Below the pieces are notes generated by a model, which made no database searches, was not told the DNA's origin, and saw only the letters and a program-made list of their open reading frames with translations. Shown here piece by piece: positions 25,126 through 34,375 of a DNA stretch of 54,385 nt. This DNA is from an uncultured bacterium. Its GTDB lineage: Bacteria > Patescibacteriota > Minisyncoccia > Phycocordibacterales > CAIRYW01. The position numbers and the translations under genes are program-made. The stretch's first letter is position 1. Each line of letters starts with the position of its first letter. Where the stretch lies: contig CAIRYW010000010.1 of assembly GCA_903882905.1 (NCBI GenBank), forward strand, positions 1 through 54,385, written 5' to 3'.

Positions 25126-27231
25126 TTAATTCTTTTTCTGGAAGAAATTTGGATCCGTTTGCTTGATTGAAAGAGAAAGTCTACCCTTGTCATCAATATC
25201 TTTGATAACTACTGGTACAATATCCCCTGCTTTCAAATAATCAGAAACATTTTCAACCCTAAATGGTGCGATTTCTGAAACATGGACTAGGCCTTCTGAT
25301 CCATTTCCAATTCTTACAAATGCTCCAAAGTCCATAAGTTTGATTACTTCCGCTCCGTCAAACTTATCACCTTTTTTGTATTCACGTGTCATTTCTTCAA
25401 CGATTTTCTTTGCAGCTTCTGCACTTCCATCTTTTCCTGTGAAATAAACTGAGCCATCGTCTTCAATATCAATTGTTGCTCCAGTCTCTTTCATAATTTC
25501 TTTTATTGTTTTTCCTCCAGTTCCAATCACAAGTCCAATTTTATCTGGGTCAATCATTATTTGTAGAATTTTTGGAGCGCTTGAATTTATATCTGCTCGA
25601 GGTTGTGAGATTTCTTTATCCATAACATCAAGAATTTGTAATCGTGCAGTTTCTGCTTTTTTAAGCGCTTCTCCTAAAAGTTTTACTGGAATTCCATCAA
25701 CTTTTACATCCATTTGAACAGCTGTGATTCCTTCTCGTGTTCCAGCAACTTTAAAATCCATATCACCATGATGATCTTCTGGTCCTTGAATGTCTGTAAG
25801 AAGGCAGTATTTATCTGCACTTTCCATCATCACTCCTGAGGCTATTCCAGCAACCGCTCGTGTTACAGGAACTCCTGCATCCATAAGCGCGAGACTTGAT
25901 CCGCAAACAGAACCCATAGATGTTGAACCGTTAGAAGCAAGTGCTTCAGAAACAACTCTTATTGTGTAAGGGAAATTTTCTTTTGCAGGAAGGACAGGAA
26001 GCAAAGCCTTTTCTGCTAAGTGTCCGTGTCCAATCATTCTTCTGTTTAGTCCACCCATTCTTCCTGTTTCTCCAACTGAATATGGAGGGAAATTGTAGTG
26101 ATGCATAAATCTTTTTTCTGTTTGAGATTCCATACTGTCGATTGTTTGTGTATCTCCTGGTCCTCCAAGAGTTAAGACAGAAAGAATGTGTGTTCCTCCT
26201 CTGTAAAATATTCCACTACCATGAAGAACTGATGAAACTCCGCCAGCTTTTGCAAATAGAGGTCGAAGTTCGTCTGGTGTTCTACCATCAGGCCTTCTTT
26301 TGTTTTCAATCGCTTCTTTATGGATTAAGTCGTTTAGTTGTTCTTCGAAATATTCATCGGCAAAAGAAGTTTTTTCTTCTGGGAATTTTTCTTTGTAAAT
26401 ATTTATCCATTCTTCATGCAATTCACCAATGTGTCCTTTTCCTGGAATTCCTGTGAAAATTCTATCTTTGAAAATTGGAAAAAGTTTTTCCGCAAAAAGT
26501 TCTTTTAATCCTCCGGGTGCAACTGGGAATACGATTTCTTTTTTTTCTTTTCCAATTTCTTTAACAATCATTTTTTGCCATTCCTGAATTTTTTCAATTT
26601 CTTCAGAGGCTTTTTTCAAACTTTCTTCGACAACTTCGTTTGTTACTTCCTTTGAAGCAATCTCAATCATGTTTATGTTTCCATCTTTTCCACAAGCAGT
26701 TAAATCCAAAGTTAATTCTGCGCTTTCTCTATCAACGTAATTTGGATTAACTAAAACTTCCCCATTTTTGATTCCAATTCTTACCGAACTTACTGGTCCA
26801 TTGAATGGAATATTTGAAGTAGAAAGTGCAAGCGATGCGCCAATTACTCCCAAAATATCTGGGTCATCTTCTCCAATTGAAAGCACTGTAGCAACAACTT
26901 GAATGCTGTGACGAATATTTTGATTGAAAAGTGGGCGGATTGTTCTATCCACTACTCGTCCAGCAAGAATTGCTTCATCAGATGGACGACCTTCTCTCCT
27001 CATAAATCTACTGCCAAGAATTTTTCCAGCAGCATAAAATCTTTCCTCAAATTCTACAGTTAAAGGAAACCAACTTCCATCTTTTGCATGTTTATCCATT
27101 ACTGCTGTTGCAAGGATGGTTGTATTTCCATAACTTAATAACACAGATCCACTTGCCTGATCAGCAAGGTCTGTAAATGAGGCTTTTAGAGTTTTACCTC
27201 CAACCTCCAAAGAGTATTCTTTTGTATTCAT
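25126..27231 (-). CDS. pnp: Polyribonucleotide nucleotidyltransferase (PNPase)
   Basis: YGNTTILATAV, GSRFMRREGRPSDEAILAGRVVDRTIRPLF, KH and S1 domains at C-terminus. Confidence 0.97.
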   Translation of the reverse strand: MNTKEYSLEVGGKTLKASFTDLADQASGSVLLSYGNTTILATAVMDKHAKDGSWFPLTVEFEERFYAAGKILGSRFMRREGRPSDEAILAGRVVDRTIRPLFNQNIRHSIQVVATVLSIGEDDPDILGVIGASLALSTSNIPFNGPVSSVRIGIKNGEVLVNPNYVDRESAELTLDLTACGKDGNINMIEIASKEVTNEVVEESLKKASEEIEKIQEWQKMIVKEIGKEKKEIVFPVAPGGLKELFAEKLFPIFKDRIFTGIPGKGHIGELHEEWINIYKEKFPEEKTSFADEYFEEQLNDLIHKEAIENKRRPDGRTPDELRPLFAKAGGVSSVLHGSGIFYRGGTHILSVLTLGGPGDTQTIDSMESQTEKRFMHHYNFPPYSVGETGRMGGLNRRMIGHGHLAEKALLPVLPAKENFPYTIRVVSEALASNGSTSMGSVCGSSLALMDAGVPVTRAVAGIASGVMMESADKYCLLTDIQGPEDHHGDMDFKVAGTREGITAVQMDVKVDGIPVKLLGEALKKAETARLQILDVMDKEISQPRADINSSAPKILQIMIDPDKIGLVIGTGGKTIKEIMKETGATIDIEDDGSVYFTGKDGSAEAAKKIVEEMTREYKKGDKFDGAEVIKLMDFGAFVRIGNGSEGLVHVSEIAPFRVENVSDYLKAGDIVPVVIKDIDDKGRLSLSIKQTDPNFFQKKN

Positions 27232-27446
27232 ATCTTTATTTGTCCGCCTCTATTTTGGCGGGTTGAGCGATTTTCAGATTTTAGGTTTTAAAAGGCACTT
27301 ATTTGCGTTGCTTTTAAAAACTACCTATCCAAAAACCGCAATTACTTTGTAATTTGCTTACTATAACACACAAAAAACTTAGGGGAAAGCCTTCCTCTTG
27401 AGAAGTCTTTTCCTAAGTTTTTTTAAAAGTAATTAGTCATTAGTGA

Positions 27447-28136
27447 CTAGGGATTAAAAGTAAACGAGTCATCAACTATAATACCCATTTCAGTAAATAA
27501 TCTGTCTCCATTTTTAGCAGGTAAATCAGCAATGCTTAGACGATGAGTATTGTCTGGAGTGTTTACAACTGACCACATGCCACCGTCTGTATAAACAGCA
27601 TCTTGCCCATCAATCTTTTCTCGGTAATAATTTCCATAAGTCGAAGTACTGTAGCCAGAATCTGGACCAAGTAGCCATTCAGAAGGTGTAATATTTTGGT
27701 AGTTCTCAACATCACTTATCATAATAGCTCCATCTGACATTCCATCACTTCCTTTTGGTTTGATTACAATTCTGTCAGCACGGTCAGGATAAACTTTAGG
27801 ATAATATTCAACGGTTAAATAAGGTGGGTATTTAAATGAGAATCCTAGATTGCTTTTATATGTCTTAAATGTCTCAGAATATTTTACATAATCTTCATTC
27901 GCAGGAATACTTGGTGTTGGGGAATAACTTCCATTTGGAGGGTTATCATCAGATGTTTGTGCTGCAGTATTTGTTGTTGCTGTTTGATCATTTAAATCCC
28001 AAGTCTTGTTCGGTAAAGATGTTTTTGGTTTTATTTGATTGAGTATTAAAAATCCAACAGAAAAAACAACAAGTAATGAAACAAATATTACTAGAACTAA
28101 ATCTCTCTTCTTAAATTCTTTTGGTAATTTAAACAT
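27447..28136 (-). CDS. Membrane-anchored protein, PsbP-like fold possible
   Basis: N-terminal TM; YKSNLGFSFKYPPYLTVEYYP. Confidence 0.55.
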   Translation of the reverse strand: MFKLPKEFKKRDLVLVIFVSLLVVFSVGFLILNQIKPKTSLPNKTWDLNDQTATTNTAAQTSDDNPPNGSYSPTPSIPANEDYVKYSETFKTYKSNLGFSFKYPPYLTVEYYPKVYPDRADRIVIKPKGSDGMSDGAIMISDVENYQNITPSEWLLGPDSGYSTSTYGNYYREKIDGQDAVYTDGGMWSVVNTPDNTHRLSIADLPAKNGDRLFTEMGIIVDDSFTFNP

Positions 28137-28167
28137 TTTATTTTAATCTAAAAAATTATTGTATACC

Positions 28168-28320
28168 TTAACTAAAAGAGTTTGGCCTTCTACTTTCATT
28201 TAATCTTTCCTCTAAATCATCAACTCTATTATCCAATGAAGTAATCATTTGACCCATAGAAAAAACTCCAGCCCATAAAATAATAACCACTACTACTAAA
28301 ATAATCTCTAAAATACTCAT
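28168..28320 (-). CDS. Small single-TM protein (50 aa)
   Basis: MSILEIILVVVVIILWAGVFSMGQMITSLDNRVDDLEERLNESRRPNSFS; not in ORF track (too short). Confidence 0.6.
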   Translation of the reverse strand: MSILEIILVVVVIILWAGVFSMGQMITSLDNRVDDLEERLNESRRPNSFS

Positions 28321-28367
28321 GCTTTTTTGATTAATTAATAAAATTGGATTATATACGGTTTGATTTT

Positions 28368-28883
28368 CTAGTTATGAACAGGTCGATAAAAATCTTTAAA
28401 ATCTATTTTCCATTTATTTTTCTTAGTATCCCAGACTCTAACTCCCCCTTTCTTGTAACGCTTCCATCCGTCGCAGTCTTTAATGTTGTGAGGGAGTTTG
28501 TAATGTTCTTCTTTTGTTACAATGCACCCAATCGCAGCGGCTTTTGAAATTTCTTTAATATTTTTTGGATTCGCAAGTAATTTTTGAATAATCCTACTTT
28601 TCATAAAAACATGTTCGAGTCTAAGATCTTTTATGCTTTCATTTTTATTTTCTCTTCTTTCTTTGACTCCTTCAGATATAAAAGTCAGTTTATATTTATA
28701 GTTGGTTCTTTTTTCTGCTGTTAATCCATCAGCTTCAGTAATATCCCAAATCATTTGACTCAATAATCTTGTTTTATGATGATCCGTTACTTTTTTCATA
28801 GAAAGAATATATCGAATAGCATTAGTAGCACTAGAAATAGTTTCTTTTTGTTCTTGTATTTTTTCTGCGAGAGTTTTGATCAT
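28368..28883 (-). CDS. Hypothetical protein
   Basis: ORF 171 aa next to the NYN gene. Confidence 0.6.
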   Translation of the reverse strand: MIKTLAEKIQEQKETISSATNAIRYILSMKKVTDHHKTRLLSQMIWDITEADGLTAEKRTNYKYKLTFISEGVKERRENKNESIKDLRLEHVFMKSRIIQKLLANPKNIKEISKAAAIGCIVTKEEHYKLPHNIKDCDGWKRYKKGGVRVWDTKKNKWKIDFKDFYRPVHN

Positions 28884-28890
28884 TTTTCCT

Positions 28891-29469
28891 TTACGGTAAA
28901 TCCAAAATTTCCCCCACAGTTTTTTCTAATTCCTCTTTAGCTCTACTCTTTCCTCCTCCATTACTTGCCATTAAGTATTTTTTGTAGTTTTTATCTAGAT
29001 CAAAAAATTCATCTACTGCTGCCTTAAGCATCCCAGAAGAAGATTTTCCAAATGAAACAGCTTCAACTTGGCATCCTTGACTGAATTTTAAATATTCAAC
29101 AAGAGGGACAAAGTCTCCATCTCCAGAAATAATAATTACAGTATCTACTTTTGGTGACATTGAGATTGCATCAACAGCAAGTCCGACATCCCAGTCAGCT
29201 TTTTTTGCTCCGCCTGCAAAGATTTGCAGATTTTTTGTTTTGGCTTCAATACCCATTTTTTCTAAAGCATCAAAAAATGGTCTTTCTTCCCCAGATTCAG
29301 TGGTAATTACGTAAGCAACAGCACGAATAAGAACCCGTCCTGCAACAGCGTCTTTGACCACTTGGCCAAAATTAACCCTTGAATTATAAAGGTGTTTTGC
29401 ACTATGGTATAAATTTTGGGCATCAATAAAAACGCCAACTCTTTGCTCCTTATGTTTGATTGAACTCAT
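28891..29469 (-). CDS. NYN domain (LabA/DUF88-like) protein
   Basis: RVGVFIDAQNLYHSAKHLY, KADWDVGLAVDAI, DTVIIISGDGDFVPLVEYL. Confidence 0.9.
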   Translation of the reverse strand: MSSIKHKEQRVGVFIDAQNLYHSAKHLYNSRVNFGQVVKDAVAGRVLIRAVAYVITTESGEERPFFDALEKMGIEAKTKNLQIFAGGAKKADWDVGLAVDAISMSPKVDTVIIISGDGDFVPLVEYLKFSQGCQVEAVSFGKSSSGMLKAAVDEFFDLDKNYKKYLMASNGGGKSRAKEELEKTVGEILDLP

Positions 29470-29577
29470 AAAAATTAGTTTCTAGTCATTAATGACTAGA
29501 AAAATATTAAAATTATTAAAAACGACTTTTGAATGTACTAAACAAAAAAAATAAACTTACAACTTAAAAACTTGAAA

Positions 29578-29844
29578 CTATTTTTTCAGTTCCAATTTTT
29601 TAGCTAGAGTTTCGTATCTCTTTGGACTTTTTGCTCTTAGATATTTCATATGACCTTGTCTTGTTGCAACAAGTTGAAGAAGTCCTCTTCTTGAGTGAAA
29701 ATCTTTTTTGTGTTTTTTAAGATGATCTGCAAGTTCCTCGATTCTTTTTGTGATTACAGCAATCTGAACCTCAGGAGAACCTGTGTCTTTATCATGTTTC
29801 TGGACGGTTTTGATAACCTTTGTCTTTTTTGTCTTTGTTAACAT
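29578..29844 (-). CDS. rpsO: 30S ribosomal protein S15
   Basis: DTGSPEVQIAVITKRIEELADHLKKHKKDFHSRRGLLQLVATRQ. Confidence 0.97.
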   Translation of the reverse strand: MLTKTKKTKVIKTVQKHDKDTGSPEVQIAVITKRIEELADHLKKHKKDFHSRRGLLQLVATRQGHMKYLRAKSPKRYETLAKKLELKK

Positions 29845-29980
29845 TGCTCAAATATGATAGCACGAAAGGCTATTTTTTGCAAGATCTTTATTAAAAACAC
29901 ATTTTACTCCAATTTATTATAAAAAAATGTCGTCGCTCCGAATTGAACAGAGCGACGACAAGATGAACTTGATCCTTGAG

Positions 29981-31091
29981 TTAGCCTCGTGGGCCGGGGC
30001 CGTTGAGGTTTTGGTCCTGAACGAATCGGAAGTAGCTTCCACCGAAATAGGGACTTCTGCCCCCCGTGAAGGTGATAACCACAGGTCCGTACCCGACGTA
30101 AAGGTCAACCGTTGTCCAAGACTGGCTTGGATCAATCGAGGCTGTCTTCACGAGGGTTTTGCTGCCGTCCTCACCGATACTGAATATTTCCACCTTCCCA
30201 AGGAAGTTGTTTATGGAAATGCTCAGCCCGTATATTCCCTGAAGGTCAGTGAAGTAAGTCTTTGCTGCGACGAAGGTCCCGTTTCGTTCAACAACTTTGT
30301 CCAGCAAGACTTGAGTATAGTCTTTGTAGTTTTGACTTCCTCCGAAGTCAATTTTCACTGGACCGCCGATGTAGGTTGTGTTGATACCAGCGTATTGCGA
30401 TGCGGTGCTTGGATTTGTCGGATCAAATGGGTAAACAAAACCCGTTTTTTGGTCGTAAAGGGTGTATGTCCCCTCGTCGAGCGGATCCACATAAATCCAG
30501 AAGCCTCCGAGATTTTGGTTATATCCCACTGAGCTACTGCTCCCTGCCTGGTTTTCATTTTCCAGAACGAGGTCAAATGCATTTACTCCTGCTGGAATTT
30601 GACTCGTTGCGAAAGCGATTTTTTTCAGCCTATCCGAAGGCCGAAGTTCGATTGCAATGTTGTCATTGCTGCCGAACAAAAGCTTTGAATATCCACCATA
30701 CGAGGCGAACGTTCCGTCTTCGGTGTAGCCAGTAAGCCACACAGAAAAGTTGCGAGTTTCACCGATTTTGTTCCGTGGGAAACCAGGCATTCCACCTTGG
30801 GGAATGGTAATTTCCACTCCGTTTGGATTGGCCTGGTTGTAAAGCCGGAATTGTGTAATCCGACCATTCACCAGCGTGAACTGGCTTTGAACCCAAGTGA
30901 AACTTCCGTCGATTTGTGTTTGCTCGAGATACGAACCTCCTTGGTAGGAGGCCGCAGCTTGAGAGACGAAAGCGCTTGCGGCGCTTTCGGCGTCAATCTG
31001 AGGTGTAGTTGAGGTTGTTGTCGTTGTTCCTCCAGCGCGCACGAAGCACGGGAGAAGGATGATTGCGAGGAGTGTTAGAATAGTTTTCATG
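29981..31091 (-). CDS. Secreted high-GC ORFan
   Basis: Signal peptide MKTILTLLAIILLPCFVRAGG; start at 31091 inside ORF 29981..31150; GC clearly above background. Confidence 0.65.
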
Positions 31092-31121
31092 ATTTTCAGT
31101 ATTTGTTGGTTTGTGTTTTGG

Positions 31122-31355
31122 TTAACGGACGTTGATCGGCTTTGCCCCATTGAGGGTCAGGCCGAATTGGTTGAGTTCGCGTTCGGTTTTGGTTGTCTCC
31201 ACTTTGCAGACCTGCTCGGTAGGAGTTTGTTTCGGTTGGGTTGATTCCGTTTGCACATTTTTTGGTGTAGGTGTGTCGGCCGGCGCCTTTTTCAAGGCAA
31301 GATAACTGAACCCGCAAAGTACTGCGAGCGCTGTTATTAACAGAGTTTTTTTCAT
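31122..31355 (-). CDS. Small secreted high-GC protein
   Basis: MKKTLLITALAVLCGFSYLALKKAPADTPTPK; same transcription unit as 29981..31091. Confidence 0.6.
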   Translation of the reverse strand: MKKTLLITALAVLCGFSYLALKKAPADTPTPKNVQTESTQPKQTPTEQVCKVETTKTERELNQFGLTLNGAKPINVR

Positions 31356-31612
31356 CGTATTTTTGTTTGAGTTGAATCTGCCTTATCAAGCCTAATCCGA
31401 ATTTTGGATCAAGTTTTCAAAGTACAGAAAATGCGGACTAGCCGCATGTTTAACTTAATGATTATAGCACAAAATCAAAAAAAAGCAAGATATAGCTTAT
31501 TAATAAAATATTGTGCGCGACTTTATTTTCGGGAACATAGCGACCTGAAAATAAGAAGTACCCTTGTGGTGACATCCCGAAATTTATTGTGCGACGTGAT
31601 ATAATTCCAATA

Positions 31613-32545
31613 ATGAACGATCTAAACACTCTCAAAAGACAGTTTCTTGAGCATTTGGAAATAGAAAAAGGCCGAAGTCTCAAAACTATTGAAAATTACG
31701 AAAGATATTTAGATAAATTTTTCCAATTTGGAAAATTAAAGTCTCCTAAAGATATAAATGAAGATGTCGTCAGAGAATTTCGCTTGTGGTTAAACCGCCA
31801 GCCTGGTGCGTATAGCACCCGAAATGAAACAATGAAAAGAAAAACTCAGAATTACTACCTGATTACCCTACGAATGTTTTTAAAATACCTTGTGAAAAGA
31901 AAGATTTCAGTACCATTCACCGCAGATCAAATTGAATTAGCAAAAGTTCCTGAGCGATCAATCGACGTTATTACTGCCTTAGAGCTAAATCGTCTTCTTG
32001 AAGCGCCAAATCAAGAAAAAAACCCAGAAACAAGAGCTCGTGATAGAGCAATAATTGAAATGCTATTCTCAACAGGCCTTCGTGTTTCTGAACTTTGTGC
32101 CCTACCAAGAGAAACAGATCTAACTTTAGATGAAATTTCTGTTCGCGGTAAAGGAGGAAAAATTCGCGTAGTTTTTCTCTCTGAGAATGCTAAAAAATAT
32201 TTAAAAGAATATTTGAAATTACGAAAAGATATGAATGGAGCTTTATTTACAAGGGTTTTTACCAAAAATGTAAAACCAAAAAAAGATGAAGGAGATGCAC
32301 TGGATCGCCGTTCGATCGAAAGAATCATAAAAAAATATGCAACGATTGCTGGAATAACTGGAAGAGTAACACCTCATGTGATTCGTCACTGTTTTGCAAC
32401 AGATCTTTTGCACAATGGTGCTGATTTGCGCTCAGTTCAAATGTTACTTGGCCATGCAAATATAAACACAACTCAAATATATACCCACGTAACTGATAAA
32501 CATCTCCACGATATTCACAAAAAGTTTCACAGCGGAAATAATTAA
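31613..32545 (+). CDS. XerC/XerD-type tyrosine recombinase
   Basis: FSTGLRVSELCAL, TPHVIRHCFATDLLHNGADLRSVQMLLGHANINTTQIYTHV. Confidence 0.93.
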   Translation: MNDLNTLKRQFLEHLEIEKGRSLKTIENYERYLDKFFQFGKLKSPKDINEDVVREFRLWLNRQPGAYSTRNETMKRKTQNYYLITLRMFLKYLVKRKISVPFTADQIELAKVPERSIDVITALELNRLLEAPNQEKNPETRARDRAIIEMLFSTGLRVSELCALPRETDLTLDEISVRGKGGKIRVVFLSENAKKYLKEYLKLRKDMNGALFTRVFTKNVKPKKDEGDALDRRSIERIIKKYATIAGITGRVTPHVIRHCFATDLLHNGADLRSVQMLLGHANINTTQIYTHVTDKHLHDIHKKFHSGNN

Positions 32546-32609
32546 TTAAAATCAGGCAAAAAAAAATACCCCGGCAACAATTTGCTTGGGGGTTGGGTGA
32601 TTTTGCTGG

Positions 32610-33026
32610 TTAGGCGGCCGCTTCTTCGGAAAGGAGGCCTTCGGACGGAGGCTCTTCGACGGACGGAATTTCGTCCTTGAAGTTGACCTTGGTAAGGAAT
32701 GGAAGGGCCCATTCCGAGTTTCGGTGGTGTCTGGGGACCACAGCCATCAGGGGATTCTCTTCGGTTGCGCCGGGGGCGGTTGTGGAGATGACGACTGCGT
32801 ATCCGTTAACGCGGTAAACTCCCGCTCTCCCGAATTTGTCCATGGCCTCTCGGAGATCGTGGTTCGGATGGAACACGAGCAGTTTTTGCGCATTTGCAGG
32901 GTTGGTGGCGAGGCTAACCAGATGAGTCGCGATACTGACAAGCGTTTCGCGAGTGTTTCTGCTGTTTTCTGCGTCAACTCGCGGGTCGCGCAGGTGGTGT
33001 AGGTTTGTGGTGCGGGTGTCGCTCAT
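32610..33026 (-). CDS. High-GC ORFan
   Basis: MSDTRTTNLHHLRDPRVDAENSRN...; start 33026 or 33050. Confidence 0.5.
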   Translation of the reverse strand: MSDTRTTNLHHLRDPRVDAENSRNTRETLVSIATHLVSLATNPANAQKLLVFHPNHDLREAMDKFGRAGVYRVNGYAVVISTTAPGATEENPLMAVVPRHHRNSEWALPFLTKVNFKDEIPSVEEPPSEGLLSEEAAA

Positions 33027-33189
33027 AATAATAAACGGTAGGATGTTCACTTTGGTTTTATGTTTGAATTGCAGTTTGTCCAGCTTTTTTATTTAAACGA
33101 ACAAACTACTTAACGACACATTCTCCACTTTATCAAGATAAAAGCAAGTAAATTCACATAGTATTTTTTTGCTGTGTTAAAATTACTAA

Positions 33190-33987
33190 ATGAAAATTAT
33201 TTCTTGGAATGTAAATGGGATTCGCGCAGTGCACAAAAAAAATCTATTTATGCCATTTTTGGAGGAATATGATCCAGATATTATCTGTCTTCAAGAGACC
33301 AAAGCCGAAAAACACCAATCTCCAATCGAGCTTGTAAAATATAGGGAATTTTGGAATTCAGCCATTAAAAAGGGCTATAGTGGTACTGCAATTTTCTCTA
33401 AAATTGAGCCTGAAAATGTATTTTTAGATTTTCCAACTGACATTGCAAAAAAATACAAATTTGAGAAAGATAAATTTGGTAATCCAAATACTGAAGGAAG
33501 AATTGTTGTTGCGGAATTTAAAAAATTTTTTGTTGTTTCAGTTTACACGCCGAATGCAAAAGATGATTTAAGTCGTCTTGACCTACGCCATAAACTGTGG
33601 GATGTTGCTTTTCTTGAATATATGAAAAAATTAGAAAAAAATAAACCTGTAATATTTGGAGGTGATTTAAATGTTGCTCACACTCCAGATGATCTTGCTC
33701 GTCCAAAAGAAAATGTTGGCAACAAGGGTTTCACAAATGAAGAAAGAGAAGGAATTCAAAAATTTATTAATGCAGGTTTCATAGATTCTTTTAGAATTTT
33801 TACAAAAGGTAATGGTTATTACACTTGGTGGAGCCATTTTGCAAACGCTCGTGCCCGAAATGTTGGATGGAGAATAGATTACTTTTTTGTCTCAAAAATA
33901 CTTGCTAAAAAGGTCAAAAAGGCAGAAATACTAAGTAAAATAATGGGTTCTGACCATTGTCCTATATTACTTGAAATTGATCTGTAG
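33190..33987 (+). CDS. xth: Exodeoxyribonuclease III family
   Basis: MKIISWNVNGIRAVHKK, DIICLQETKA, GSDHCPILLEI. Confidence 0.95.
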   Translation: MKIISWNVNGIRAVHKKNLFMPFLEEYDPDIICLQETKAEKHQSPIELVKYREFWNSAIKKGYSGTAIFSKIEPENVFLDFPTDIAKKYKFEKDKFGNPNTEGRIVVAEFKKFFVVSVYTPNAKDDLSRLDLRHKLWDVAFLEYMKKLEKNKPVIFGGDLNVAHTPDDLARPKENVGNKGFTNEEREGIQKFINAGFIDSFRIFTKGNGYYTWWSHFANARARNVGWRIDYFFVSKILAKKVKKAEILSKIMGSDHCPILLEIDL

Positions 33988-34293
33988 GTTGCAAAAGTCG
34001 ATGTCCTTTATAAAGGACATCGATAAGAAAAGTTATCCCCACTTGTGTCCTTTACATGTCCTTTAAAAGGAATACAATATTATCAGTTAGCGAGATTTAA
34101 TCTATTTTTCTCGCACATTGGTACATTCAATTTTTTTGAAGGAGGCCTTGCCTCGAAGTAATGAAGTGAATTCTCAACATTTTATATTTTTTGGATTCAA
34201 ACTTCTTAAATCTTCATGCTCGACTTCGTCTTCAAACAAACTCTAGAACCCATCTCAAAGATAATTTAGGAAATTATTTTCGAGATGGGTTCT

Positions 34294-34320
34294 AAAAAGC
34301 CCCGCTACGCGGGGCTTTTC
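34294..34320. terminator. Hairpin AAAAAGCCCCGC TAC GCGGGGCTTTT
   Basis: Inverted repeat with A/T tracts. Confidence 0.85.
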
Positions 34321-34375
34321 TCTTTCTAAATTTGGAGGTAATTCCTCCTGTGAGGTTTTTCCTCCAAATTTATTT

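Noticed and set aside
29927-30532. 201-aa plus ORF antisense to the high-GC secreted gene
   Set aside because: High GC opens antisense frames; the minus ORF has a signal peptide and sensible composition
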